A DNA stretch of 64,000 bases from Streptomyces aurantiacus (GCF_027107535.1 NZ_CP114283.1:7316001-7380000), one strand, 5' to 3'. Numbered from the stretch's first letter, positions 51,246 to 62,855 are shown. Notes: generated by a model from the sequence alone, not told the origin. Translations and numbers: made by a program.

Positions 51246-52175
51246 TCAGTACTCCAGCCGCTCGCGCCGGCCCAGCTTCATCACGACCGCCACGAACAGC
51301 AGCGTCACGACGAGCAGGGCGACACCGATCGTCGTCGCGTAGGCGGCCTGACCGTCGCGGAACGCCTTCTGGTAGACGTACAGCGGCAGGACGGTCGTCG
51401 AGTAGTCGGGACCGCCGCCGTTCGGGCCCACGGTCATGATCTGCACGACCGCGAAGGACTCGGCACCGAGCGCCAGGATGCCCACGTAGGCCCAGCCGGA
51501 CTGCACGGTGTCCCAGAGCAGCGGCAGGGTGATCTTGAAGAACGTCGTGACGCGGTTCGCGCCGTCCAGCAGCGCGGCCTCGTAGTAGTCCTTGGGAATG
51601 GAGGCCATTCCCGCGGAGAAGAGCACCACGAAGAATCCGACGGTGCACCAGACGAGGACCGCGAAGACGCACCACAGGGCGAGGTCGGGGTCACCGAGCC
51701 AGTCCGGCTGGACGCTGTCCAGACCCACCGCCTTCAAAGCGGAGTTGATCGCACCGCTGTTGGGGTTGTAGGCGAACTGGAACAGCAGGGCGACGATCGC
51801 GATCGACAGCACCTGGGGAAAGAAGTAGACCACCTTGTAGAAGGACGAGCCGCGGACTCCGGAGATGGCGGCATTCTTCCGGCGCATTCCGCCGACATTG
51901 AGCATGAAGGCGAAGAAGAGCGCCATGGTGAGTGTCACCAACGGCAGCAGCAGGACGAACAGCACGCTGTGCTGCAACGACTTCCAGAAGACCTCGTCGT
52001 CGAGCATTCGCGTGTAGTTCTTGAAGCCCACCATCTTGAACTCGGGGCTCAGACCGCTCCAGTCCGTGAACGAATAGTAGATGGACTGGACGAAGGGCCA
52101 GATCACGAAGAGGCCGTAAATGGCCAGGGGGGCCGTCAAGAACCCCACGATGAAACGGTATTTGCCGTGTTGCAT
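51246..52175 (-). CDS. ngcF: NgcF-type sugar ABC permease (MalF-like)
   Basis: The 309-residue permease begins MQHGKYRFIVGFLTAPLAIYG, has six helices and the EAA loop YYEAALLDGANRVTTFFKITLPLLWD. It pairs with NgcG, whose gene follows 37 bp later. The ATG at 52175 has only TAGGA immediately upstream, so the start is moderately certain. It belongs to the probable GlcNAc/chitobiose importer. Confidence 0.86.
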   Translation of the reverse strand: MQHGKYRFIVGFLTAPLAIYGLFVIWPFVQSIYYSFTDWSGLSPEFKMVGFKNYTRMLDDEVFWKSLQHSVLFVLLLPLVTLTMALFFAFMLNVGGMRRKNAAISGVRGSSFYKVVYFFPQVLSIAIVALLFQFAYNPNSGAINSALKAVGLDSVQPDWLGDPDLALWCVFAVLVWCTVGFFVVLFSAGMASIPKDYYEAALLDGANRVTTFFKITLPLLWDTVQSGWAYVGILALGAESFAVVQIMTVGPNGGGPDYSTTVLPLYVYQKAFRDGQAAYATTIGVALLVVTLLFVAVVMKLGRRERLEY

Positions 52176-52393
52176 TCCTACCGACCCGATCTTCCCGCGA
52201 GGGCTGCCGTCGACGCCGCACATCCAGGTCCTGTCCCCCCGGTCCTCGCGGATCGGCGTGCGGCGTCCGGTGCGGCGCATCGGCGTGCGGCCGCATCGCC
52301 CTCGCATGGGACGTACTCGGGTGATGCGGCCGTGCGGCGAGGTGCCGTGCCAGACGTCGTGCGCCCCCGAAGACCGGGGAGACAGTGCCTGGA

Positions 52394-52426
52394 GCCGGGG
52401 CCCCGGTCACCGCCCGGGGCCCCGGC
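52394..52426 (-). terminator. Intra-operon stem-loop between ngcE and ngcF
   Basis: GCCGGGGCCCCG (52394-52405) and CGGGGCCCCGGC (52415-52426) form a perfect 12-bp stem with a 9-nt loop, only 5 nt after the ngcE stop. The ngcE-ngcF gap is 256 bp with no gene. Confidence 0.72.
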
Positions 52427-52431
52427 CGCGC

Positions 52432-53880
52432 TCACTGGTGCTTGTAGTGCTGGATGTTGTCGTCCTTGGCCGCCTCGTCGGCGTATCCCTGGATCTTCTT
52501 GATGGCCTCGACCGGCGTGAGCCGCCCCGCCATCATCTCGCCGAGGCCGCCGACGCCGATCTTCTCCTTCTGCAACGCCACGTACCAGTCCTGGATACGC
52601 GGGTTGACCACGTTGTCGCCGGCCTTCTCCAGGGCCGCGACACCGGACTTCAGACCCGGCGTCAGCTCGATGCCGTCGGTGCCGCCGTTGAACGCGGTCA
52701 GCGACTTGACGGACGCGGTGAAGTTCTTCGACGAGGCCTCACTGAGCATGATGCGCAGCTGCTCCATGCCGCCGTCGGTGTTCTTGGCCTTGGCGGGCAC
52801 GATGAAGGGCTCGCCGCCCGACGCCCAGATGGTGCCGAAGGGCATCTTGTCCGAGCCGTCGATGCCGCTGGGCGCGTTCACCGCGAGGTCGAAGTCCTTC
52901 GGCATCGTCTTCGCCGCCTCGTTCTCCACCCAGGAGCCGTTCGGGATGAAGAGCGCCTTGCCCTCGGTCCAGGCCGTCTGGGACTGGATGTGGTCCAGAC
53001 CCGGGGTGCCCTTGAGGATGTAGCCCTTCTTGTAGAGCTCGTAGTACGCCTCGAAGCAGGTCTTGACGGCAGGGTGCTTCCAGGCGTTCGGCTCCAGGTT
53101 GTCGATGGCGTCGAGAACCTCGCGGCCGCCGACCTTGGCGATCATCGGATAGAGCGAGAAGGGGATGTAGTACGGGTGCTTGCCCGCGTACGTCCAGCCC
53201 GCGATGTCCTTCTTCTTCGCCTTCGCGCAGACCGCGAGCATGTCGTCCCAGGTCTCCGGGTACGTCGCGTCTAGGGACTCCAGCGCCTTCTGGGAGTACC
53301 ACACGCCGTAGACGGTGTACGCGTAGTACATGATCCAGACCGGGTCGCCGTCGAACTGGCCCATCTCGACGATGCCGGGGCGCAGGGTGTCCCGGACCTT
53401 CTTGCCCGGGTCGTCGACGGACGGCGCGTCCAGCAGCGGGGTGAGGTCCGAGAGCTGCTTCTTGCCGACGAGGACGCCCATGTCCATCTGCTCGGCACCC
53501 GAGTTGTCGATCAGGTCCGGCGGGGTTCCCTGGTTGAAGCGCGGCTGCAGGACCGACTGGATCTTCTGGGTGGAGGAGAACTTGACCTTGGCCTTGGGGA
53601 AGTTCTTCTCGTAGACCGCCTTGGCGTCCTCGGCGTACTTGGTGCCGAAACCGCCGTCGAAGATGACGATCTCCAGCGGAGCGCTCTCGTTGACCGCGAG
53701 CGGGTTCTCCTTGCTCTTCTTTCCCTTCTCGACCTTGTCCTCGCTGCCGCTGTCGCCGCTTGCGCACGCCGACAGGAAACTCATCGTGGGTACGGAAATC
53801 AGACCGAGCGCGGCGGACCGCTTGATCAGGTCTCGGCGGCCGACACCCTCGCGGTTGTTGTGGGCGGAAGTGGATCCCAT
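52432..53880 (-). CDS. ngcE: NgcE-type N-acetylglucosamine/chitobiose-binding lipoprotein
   Basis: The 482-residue binding protein has a twin-arginine-type lipoprotein signal: GRRDLIKRSAALGLISVPTMSFLSAC, with the Cys near residue 39. The mature protein starts with ESAPLEIVIFDGGFGTKYAEDAK and has WIMYYAYTVYGVWYSQKAL, typical of NgcE homologues. The ATG at 53880 follows CGAGGA. It heads the ngcEFG operon and is divergent from the GH92 gene. Ligand assignment is by synteny with characterised Streptomyces ngcEFG. Confidence 0.87.
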   Translation of the reverse strand: MGSTSAHNNREGVGRRDLIKRSAALGLISVPTMSFLSACASGDSGSEDKVEKGKKSKENPLAVNESAPLEIVIFDGGFGTKYAEDAKAVYEKNFPKAKVKFSSTQKIQSVLQPRFNQGTPPDLIDNSGAEQMDMGVLVGKKQLSDLTPLLDAPSVDDPGKKVRDTLRPGIVEMGQFDGDPVWIMYYAYTVYGVWYSQKALESLDATYPETWDDMLAVCAKAKKKDIAGWTYAGKHPYYIPFSLYPMIAKVGGREVLDAIDNLEPNAWKHPAVKTCFEAYYELYKKGYILKGTPGLDHIQSQTAWTEGKALFIPNGSWVENEAAKTMPKDFDLAVNAPSGIDGSDKMPFGTIWASGGEPFIVPAKAKNTDGGMEQLRIMLSEASSKNFTASVKSLTAFNGGTDGIELTPGLKSGVAALEKAGDNVVNPRIQDWYVALQKEKIGVGGLGEMMAGRLTPVEAIKKIQGYADEAAKDDNIQHYKHQ

Positions 53881-54156
53881 GCTCAAGTCCTCGCCTTCAT
53901 CAGGACTCAGGCGGTGAACCGGACCCTCCCCGGCACCGCGATTGGTACTGCATTACCCGGGGGAAACCCCCGGCCCCCGGCGGGAAATCAGGTCGGACAG
54001 GTTGCCCGGCGCTTCCGCGAGGGGACGTCAGTAGAGCTGGATCGTGCGTGGAATACCGGGTTCCGCGGGAATGCGCGGCTGTCGCTCGTCGCCGCACCCC
54101 CTCGTCTCCCCGGGCCGTGTCTGTCCACGACCGGTCGAACGACTGGGCGGACGCCG

Positions 54157-54172
54157 ACAGGTATAGTCCACT
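54157..54172. promoter_or_regulatory. Candidate DasR-responsive element
   Basis: On the minus strand the site reads AGTGGACTATACCTGT, matching 12 of 16 positions of the known dre consensus AGTGGTCTAGACCACT. It lies 277 bp upstream of ngcE in the 594-bp divergent region. DasR controls GlcNAc and chitin use, so the location is sensible; distance and mismatches leave doubt. Confidence 0.4.
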
Positions 54173-54431
54173 TCCCGCCAGCGGAGCAAGATCGAATGCA
54201 CAGTTGGCCGACACTCTTTCCCGAAGTGAGACCTCGCGGAAATATGAACTGCCCGCAGGCCCGCCGCACAGCGAGCACTCAGGGAACGATCAGCGCCCGA
54301 ACAGGAAGCCGACAGGTGGACCCCCGGACGGACCATTCGGGCAGCTGTCGCGATTACCCCCGTACGCCACGTCCAACACCCTTGACATCGCTGGACACTT
54401 GACTCCCTACTGGACCTTGCGCAGCGAAGCT

Positions 54432-54443
54432 GACAACGTTGTC
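54432..54443. promoter_or_regulatory. Perfect LacI-type palindrome GACAACGTTGTC before the GH92 gene
   Basis: The 12-bp palindrome ends 31 bp before the GH92 start. Its CpG centre and symmetry are typical of LacI-family operators. TTGACA at 54382-54387 upstream is a possible -35 element. Confidence 0.55.
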
Positions 54444-54474
54444 CAGGCGCACGTGACAGGGAGGGTGCTGGCGC

Positions 54475-57400
54475 ATGCACCACAGATCTCGGCAAGGGTC
54501 TCTGCACAGATCTCGGCTCAGACGGCACGGATGGGGTTCCACGGCGGTTCTCGGAGCGGCCACCTTCGCACTGGTGGTGGCCTCGCAGGGCGCCGCCGTA
54601 GCCCGTCCAGGTGAAGCGGCGGCTGCGGAGCGGGAGTTCGGTTCCTCCTTCGAGGCGGGTGATCCCGCACCCGACTGGCTCAACACGGTCGACACCTCGC
54701 CCGACGGCACGAAGCGGTCGTCGGGTGTCGACGGCGGCTACAGCACCGGCATCCCGGGCAACGTGACCGACCATGTCACCGACGTCCGCGCGAGCGGCGA
54801 GAACCCCGGCGGGGGCGAGGTGAAGGAGAACCTCGTCGACGTGGAACCCAGCACGAAGTGGCTGACCTTCGCGCCCACCGGCTGGGTGGAGTTCGAGCTG
54901 GACGCCCCGGTCGAGCTGGTCACGTACGCGCTCACGTCCGCCAACGACCACGACGAGCGCGACCCGGCCGACTGGACCCTCCAGGGCTCCACGGACGGCA
55001 AGGACTGGAAGACCCTCGACAGCCGTACCGGCCAGACCTTCGGCGAGCGGTTCCAGACGAAGTCGTACCAGCTCGCGGAGCCGGCGCAGTACCGGCACTT
55101 CCGGCTCGACATCACCAGGAACAACGGCGGGGCCGGCGCCACGCAGCTCGGCGACGTCCAGTTCTCCACGGGTGGCGACGAGGCCCCCACGCCCAAGGAC
55201 ATGATCTCCCTCGTGGACCGCGGCCCGAGCGGCTCCCCGACCGCGAAGGCGGGCGCGGGCTTCACCGGCAAGCGGGCCCTGCGGTACGCGGGCACGCACA
55301 AGACCGACGGCCGCGCCTACTCGTACAACAAGGTCTTCGACGTGAACGTGGCCGTGGGCCGCGACACCGAGCTGGCCTACCGGATCTTTCCGTCGATGGC
55401 GGACGGCGACCTGGACTACGACGCCACCAACGTGTCGGTGGACCTGGCCTTCACGGACGGCACCCACCTGAGCGACCTGCGCGCCCAGGACCAGCACGGG
55501 TTCGCGCTGACGCCCCAGGGGCAGGGCGCGTCGAAGGTGCTGTACGTCAACCAGTGGAACAACGTCGTCTCGCGGATCGGCTCGGTCGCGGCCGGCCGGA
55601 CGGTCGACCGGATCCTGGTCGCGTACGACTCACCGAAGGGCCCGGCGAAGTTCCGCGGCTGGCTGGACGACGTGAGCCTGAGGGTCGAGAAGCCCGAGAA
55701 GCCCAAGGCGCATCTCTCGGACTACGCGTCGACGACACGCGGCACCAACTCCAGCGGGGGCTTCTCCCGCGGGAACAACTTCCCGGCGACGGCCGTGCCG
55801 CACGGCTTCAACTTCTGGACGCCGGTGACGAACGCGGGTTCGCTCAGCTGGCTGTACGACTACGCGCGCGCCAACAACGCGGACAACCTGCCCACCATCC
55901 AGGCGTTCAGCGCCAGCCACGAGCCCAGCCCCTGGATGGGGGACCGGCAGACCTTCCAGGTGATGCCGTCGGCCGCCGCCGGCACACCGGCGACTGGCCG
56001 CACCGCCCGCGCGCTGCCCTTCAGGCACGAGAACGAGACGGCGCGCCCGTACTACTACGGGGTGCGGTTCGAGAACGGGCTGAGGACGGAGATGACGCCG
56101 ACGGACCACGCGGCGGCCCTGCGGTTCACCTACCCCGGTGACGAGGCGAGTGTCCTCTTCGACAACGTCACGGACCAGGCGGGTCTCACCCTCGACAAGG
56201 AGAGCGGGACGTTCACCGGCTACTCGGACGTGAAGTCCGGCCTGTCGACGGGCGCGACCCGGCTCTTCGTGTACGGGGTGTTCGACGCGCCGGTCGTCGA
56301 GGGGGACTCCTCCGGTGTGAAGGGGCATCTGCGGTTCGACGCGGGTGAGGACCGCACGGTCACGCTCCGCATCGCCACGTCCCTGATCAGCGTCGACCAG
56401 GCCAAGGACAACCTCCGTCAGGAGATCCCGGACGGCACGTCCTTCGACACGGTCAGGTCGCGCGCCCAGAAGCAGTGGGACAGGATCCTCGGCAAGGTCG
56501 AGGTCGAGGGCGCGACGCCGGACCAGCTCACGACCCTGTACTCCAGCCTGTACCGGCTGTACCTGTACCCCAACTCCGGTTTCGAGAAGGTCGGTTCGAA
56601 GTACCAGTACGCCTCGCCGTTCTCGCCGATGCCCGGCCCGGACACGCCGACGCACACCGGCGCGAAGATCGTCGACGGCAAGGTGTACGTCAACAACGGA
56701 TTCTGGGACACCTACCGGACGACCTGGCCCGCCTACTCACTGCTGACGCCCGGTCAGGCGGGTGAGATGGCCGACGGGTTCGTGCAGCAGTACAAGGACG
56801 GCGGCTGGACGTCGCGCTGGTCCTCGCCCGGCTACGCGGACCTGATGACCGGCACCTCGTCGGACGTGGCGTTCGCCGACGCGTACGTGAAGGGCGTCGA
56901 CTTCGACGCGAAGTCGGCGTACGACGCGGCGGTCAAGAACGCGACCGTCGTGCCGCCCTCGGCCGGCGTCGGCCGCAAGGGGATGGCGACCTCGCCCTTC
57001 ATCGGCTACACGAGCACCGAGACGCACGAGGGCCTGTCGTGGGCGCTGGAGGGCTACCTCAACGACTTCGGCATCTCGAAGATGGGACGGGCCCTCTACA
57101 AGAAGACGGGAGACAAGCGCTACAAGGAGGAGTCGGAGTACTTCCTCAACCGCGCCCAGGACTACGTGAAGCTGTTCGACGACAAGGCGGGCTTCTTCCA
57201 GGGCCGTGACCTCAAGGGCGACTGGCGCGTCGGGTCGTCCGAGTTCGACCCGCGGGTGTGGGGTCACGACTACACCGAGACGAACGGCTGGGGCTACGCC
57301 TTCACCGCGCCCCAGGACTCGCGCGGCCTCGCCAACCTGTACGGCGGGCGTTCCGGGCTCGCGAAGAAGCTCGACACGTACTTCGCGACCCCCGAGACCG

Positions 57401-58311
57401 CCTCGCCCGACTTCGTCGGCTCGTACGGGAGCGTCATCCACGAGATGACCGAGGCGCGTGACGTGCGGATGGGCATGTACGGGCACTCCAACCAGGTGGC
57501 CCACCACGTGAACTACATGTACGACGCGGCCGGTCAGCCCTGGAAGACGCAGAAGAACGTGCGGGAGGTGCTCTCCCGCCTCTACACGGGCAGCGAGATC
57601 GGGCAGGGCTACCACGGCGACGAGGACAACGGCGAGCAGTCGGCCTGGTACCTCTTCTCCTCGCTCGGCTTCTATCCCCTGGTGATGGGAAGCGGCGAAT
57701 ACGCCGTCGGCTCACCGCTGTTCACCAAGGCGACCGTGCACCTGGAGAACGGCCGGGAGCTGGTGGTGAAGGCTCCGAAGAACAGCGCGAAGAACGTGTA
57801 CGTGCAGGGGCTCAGGGTCAACGGCAAGGCGTGGAAGTCGACTTCACTCCCCCACTCGATCGTCTCCCGGGGTGGCGTGCTGGAGTTCGACATGGGGTCG
57901 AAGCCGTCCTCGTGGGGCACCGGGAAGAACGCGGCGCCCCCGTCGATCACGCAGGACGACAAGGTGCCGTCGCCGCGCGCCGACGTCGTCAAGGGTGAGG
58001 GGGCGCTGTTCGACGACACGTCGGCGACGAACGCGGCCGTCGCGTCCGCGGATCTGCCGACCGCCGGCCGGGTGGAGGCCGTCCAGTACACGCTGACGTC
58101 GTCCGACCGTGCCAAGGCTCCGAAGGGCTGGGTGCTGCAGGGCTCGTCCGACGGCTCCACGTGGAAGGACCTCGACAAGCGGTCCGGCGAGTCGTTCACC
58201 TGGGACCGGCAGACGCGGGCGTTCTCGGTCGCGGCGCCCGGGGCGTACACGAAGTACCGCCTGGTCCTGGACGGTGAGGCCACGCTGGCGGAGGTGGAAC
58301 TGCTGGCCTGA
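54475..58311 (+). CDS. Secreted GH92 alpha-mannosidase with discoidin-type domains
   Basis: The 1278-residue exported enzyme has a signal with an Arg-rich start and hydrophobic core (STAVLGAATFALVVASQGAA, about 22-41). A first F5/8-type C (CBM32-like) region spans about 115-240. The GH92 domain starts near 415 (YASTTRGTNSSGGF). Catalytic-site motifs are GHDYTETNGWGY (E935) and GDEDNGEQSAWYLFSSLGFYP (residues 1048-1068, with D/E/D 1049-1051 as candidate base). A second sugar-binding region closes the protein (about 1165-1278). GH92 enzymes are Ca-dependent alpha-mannosidases acting on yeast mannan or N-glycans. The start lacks a strong ribosome site. Confidence 0.92.
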   Translation: MHHRSRQGSLHRSRLRRHGWGSTAVLGAATFALVVASQGAAVARPGEAAAAEREFGSSFEAGDPAPDWLNTVDTSPDGTKRSSGVDGGYSTGIPGNVTDHVTDVRASGENPGGGEVKENLVDVEPSTKWLTFAPTGWVEFELDAPVELVTYALTSANDHDERDPADWTLQGSTDGKDWKTLDSRTGQTFGERFQTKSYQLAEPAQYRHFRLDITRNNGGAGATQLGDVQFSTGGDEAPTPKDMISLVDRGPSGSPTAKAGAGFTGKRALRYAGTHKTDGRAYSYNKVFDVNVAVGRDTELAYRIFPSMADGDLDYDATNVSVDLAFTDGTHLSDLRAQDQHGFALTPQGQGASKVLYVNQWNNVVSRIGSVAAGRTVDRILVAYDSPKGPAKFRGWLDDVSLRVEKPEKPKAHLSDYASTTRGTNSSGGFSRGNNFPATAVPHGFNFWTPVTNAGSLSWLYDYARANNADNLPTIQAFSASHEPSPWMGDRQTFQVMPSAAAGTPATGRTARALPFRHENETARPYYYGVRFENGLRTEMTPTDHAAALRFTYPGDEASVLFDNVTDQAGLTLDKESGTFTGYSDVKSGLSTGATRLFVYGVFDAPVVEGDSSGVKGHLRFDAGEDRTVTLRIATSLISVDQAKDNLRQEIPDGTSFDTVRSRAQKQWDRILGKVEVEGATPDQLTTLYSSLYRLYLYPNSGFEKVGSKYQYASPFSPMPGPDTPTHTGAKIVDGKVYVNNGFWDTYRTTWPAYSLLTPGQAGEMADGFVQQYKDGGWTSRWSSPGYADLMTGTSSDVAFADAYVKGVDFDAKSAYDAAVKNATVVPPSAGVGRKGMATSPFIGYTSTETHEGLSWALEGYLNDFGISKMGRALYKKTGDKRYKEESEYFLNRAQDYVKLFDDKAGFFQGRDLKGDWRVGSSEFDPRVWGHDYTETNGWGYAFTAPQDSRGLANLYGGRSGLAKKLDTYFATPETASPDFVGSYGSVIHEMTEARDVRMGMYGHSNQVAHHVNYMYDAAGQPWKTQKNVREVLSRLYTGSEIGQGYHGDEDNGEQSAWYLFSSLGFYPLVMGSGEYAVGSPLFTKATVHLENGRELVVKAPKNSAKNVYVQGLRVNGKAWKSTSLPHSIVSRGGVLEFDMGSKPSSWGTGKNAAPPSITQDDKVPSPRADVVKGEGALFDDTSATNAAVASADLPTAGRVEAVQYTLTSSDRAKAPKGWVLQGSSDGSTWKDLDKRSGESFTWDRQTRAFSVAAPGAYTKYRLVLDGEATLAEVELLA

Positions 58312-58345
58312 CGCCCGGCCGCGCAAGGAGGCGCCCGGCGCGGCA

Positions 58346-58384
58346 CACGGCACCGGTCACGACAGGACGGTGACCGGTGCCGTG
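58346..58384 (+). terminator. 14-bp stem-loop after the GH92 gene
   Basis: CACGGCACCGGTCA (58346-58359) and TGACCGGTGCCGTG (58371-58384) pair perfectly around an 11-nt loop. Confidence 0.8.
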
Positions 58385-58450
58385 CCGCCGGGACGGCTGC
58401 CTCTCCACAACGGTGTCGTGACTGCGCGGCCACCCCGGGCCGCGTTCCGC

Positions 58451-58479
58451 CCGGGCAGGCCTCCCCCTGGCCTGCCCGG
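58451..58479. terminator. Second stem-loop between GH92 and LPMO genes
   Basis: CCGGGCAGGCC (58451-58461) and GGCCTGCCCGG (58469-58479) form an 11-bp stem with a 7-nt loop. Confidence 0.65.
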
Positions 58480-58482
58480 CTC

Positions 58483-58515
58483 GCGGACCCGGTGGCGCGC
58501 AGCCACCGGGTCCGC
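58483..58515. terminator. Third stem-loop between GH92 and LPMO genes
   Basis: GCGGACCCGGTGGC (58483-58496) pairs perfectly with GCCACCGGGTCCGC (58502-58515), loop 5 nt. It probably ends the leftward LPMO transcript. Confidence 0.7.
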
Positions 58516-58589
58516 CCTGAGCGGTGGGGGGCTCAGGCTCGTCGGGTCAGGGCGTCCGGGTCCGGGCGCCTGGGGCCCGTCGGCTCGGC

Positions 58590-59681
58590 TCAGCCCGGCC
58601 GGCAGGGGAGGGCGGTCGCCGTATCACCTCCGGACCCCTGGACGACGTACCCGAACGTGGTGCTCTTTCCCGGATCGAGCGACCCGTTCCAGTTGGCGTT
58701 GTGGACCATCACGTTCTGGCCGGTGTAGGTGGCGTTGCCGCTCCAGAGACTGGCGACCGACTGACCGCCCGGCAGTGTCCAGTCGACCATCCAGCCGAGC
58801 AGCGGCACCTCGCCGGAGTTGGTGACCGTCACCTCGGACTGGTAGCCGCCGGACCAGGTGCCCGTCGTCCGGCGGGTGGCGGAGCAGGCACCGGGTACCG
58901 GCTCGCTCGGGTTGCCCGGCTCGTGGATGCCCGTCACCTCCCCGTTGCCGCCGTCGAAGACGATGTCGGAGCAGGAGTAGAAGGTCTCCGCGCTGTCGGA
59001 GCGCTGCCAGACCATGTAGATCAGGTGGCGGCCCGACTTGCCGGCGGGGAGTTTGCCGGACCAGGAGTAGTTGGCCTCGACCGAGCCCGGCGATCCGTTG
59101 AGCGCCGGGTGGTCGACGCTCAGGAACGGCCGCTCCTCCAGGTCGTTCCAGGTGAGCGTCCTGGTCGGGTCGAAGCCGTCCTTGGTGACGTAGACGTAGA
59201 ACCAACCGGGGTGTGCGGCCCAGGCGTTGTACGAGAAGTCGACCGTCGCGCCCGAGGTCAGATGGGTCAACGGCCAGTCGGCGCTGGGGGTGTTGAAGCC
59301 GGTGAAGTTGGTGTTGCCGCCGCTGCACAGCTCGCCGTCGGGTACGAAGCCGCGGGTACGGCCGGCCCCGTCGGAACGGAGTACCGAGAACCAGTTGTAG
59401 AACGGGGTCGTGCCGCTGGTCTGCTGTGCCTTCTTGCAGGCCGGGTTGATCGGCTTGATCTCACCGGTGTCGGTGAGTCCGTCCTGCCAGCACAGGAAGG
59501 TGCGGCTGCCGGGCTTCATGGGGGTGCCGTGGGCTTCCGCCTCGCCACCCGCCGAGACGACCAGGCCGAGAGCCGGGAACGTGACGACCAGGGCCAGCAG
59601 GATGAGGAGGAAGGCTCTGCCGCGGGCGGGAAGCGGTAATCGCCGTGGGGGGCGGGGAGTTGATGAAGTTGTCAGGATCAT
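58590..59681 (-). CDS. Secreted AA10 lytic polysaccharide monooxygenase with C-terminal CBM2
   Basis: The 363-residue secreted copper enzyme has a long Arg-rich signal peptide and hydrophobic core (FLLILLALVVTFPALGLVV), cleaved before H51 (AEA/HGTPMKPGSRT). H51 and H157 (AAHPGWFYV) form the copper histidine brace. The pattern GSRTFLCWQDGL with NPACKKAQQTSGTTPFYNWF places it in the cellulose-active AA10 group, like CelS2. A CBM2 with terminal Cys pair occupies about residues 262-363 (WSGGYQSEVTVTNSGEVP). A perfect CebR operator lies 100 bp upstream. Confidence 0.92.
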   Translation of the reverse strand: MILTTSSTPRPPRRLPLPARGRAFLLILLALVVTFPALGLVVSAGGEAEAHGTPMKPGSRTFLCWQDGLTDTGEIKPINPACKKAQQTSGTTPFYNWFSVLRSDGAGRTRGFVPDGELCSGGNTNFTGFNTPSADWPLTHLTSGATVDFSYNAWAAHPGWFYVYVTKDGFDPTRTLTWNDLEERPFLSVDHPALNGSPGSVEANYSWSGKLPAGKSGRHLIYMVWQRSDSAETFYSCSDIVFDGGNGEVTGIHEPGNPSEPVPGACSATRRTTGTWSGGYQSEVTVTNSGEVPLLGWMVDWTLPGGQSVASLWSGNATYTGQNVMVHNANWNGSLDPGKSTTFGYVVQGSGGDTATALPCRPG

Positions 59682-59780
59682 GACAGGTCTGTCCGTCCCT
59701 TCGTTCACGCGCGGTGTGGGGTGCGTGTGCGGATGCGCGAGGTGGGAGCGCGCCCGGGGCGGGTTCCGGTCCACCAAATG

Positions 59781-59794
59781 TGGGAGCGCTCCCA
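59781..59794. promoter_or_regulatory. CebR operator TGGGAGCGCTCCCA
   Basis: The 14-bp sequence is an exact match to the known CebR-binding palindrome, the cellobiose-responsive repressor site of Streptomyces cellulase genes. It is 100 bp upstream of the LPMO start. This places the LPMO in the cellulose-utilisation regulon. Confidence 0.88.
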
Positions 59795-59923
59795 CCCCAC
59801 GTGCTTTCGAAGCTAGCGCGGACCGGTACAGCTGTAAACGTCTGGCGCGCGGGGGTCGCCTCCGGGTGGGGGCGGCGGGCGCGGTGACGGGGTGGCCGAA
59901 GCGGCCTGCGGTCGCCGACGGCA

Positions 59924-59957
59924 AGGGGCCGCACCCCCGTTCGGGAATGCGGCCCCT
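59924..59957 (-). terminator. Stem-loop after acnA
   Basis: AGGGGCCGCA (59924-59933) and TGCGGCCCCT (59948-59957) form a 10-bp stem, with extra pairing (CCCCG/CGGGA) in the loop, 32 nt past the aconitase stop. The remaining gap to the LPMO gene is that gene's promoter. Confidence 0.72.
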
Positions 59958-59989
59958 CGACTGCCGTGCCGTAGCGCCTGCCTGTGCGC

Positions 59990-62722
<2,733 letters not shown>

Positions 62723-62774
62723 TCATGTGCGCGTACCACCGCATCCTGCCGCCACGCCCTCTTGGCCGATCCGC

Positions 62775-62793
62775 TAAGGTGAAGCTAAGTTAG
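62775..62793. promoter_or_regulatory. Candidate iron box (DmdR/IdeR-like) before acnA
   Basis: TAAGGTGAAGCTAAGTTAG matches 14 of 19 positions of the DmdR/IdeR consensus TWAGGTTAGSCTWACCTWA. It lies 68-86 bp upstream of the acnA start. The right half-site is weak, so this is a candidate only. Confidence 0.35.
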
Positions 62794-62837
62794 GTAACCC
62801 TTACCGGTCCCGGGCGGCTGCGGCACACCTCGGCAGA

Positions 62838-62855
62838 TATCTCGATGTCGAGATA
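62838..62855. promoter_or_regulatory. 18-bp palindrome TATCTCGATGTCGAGATA before acnA
   Basis: The 8-bp arms TATCTCGA and TCGAGATA flank TG. It lies 131 bp upstream of acnA in the divergent region, and looks like an operator for a dimeric repressor; I cannot name the regulator. Confidence 0.55.
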
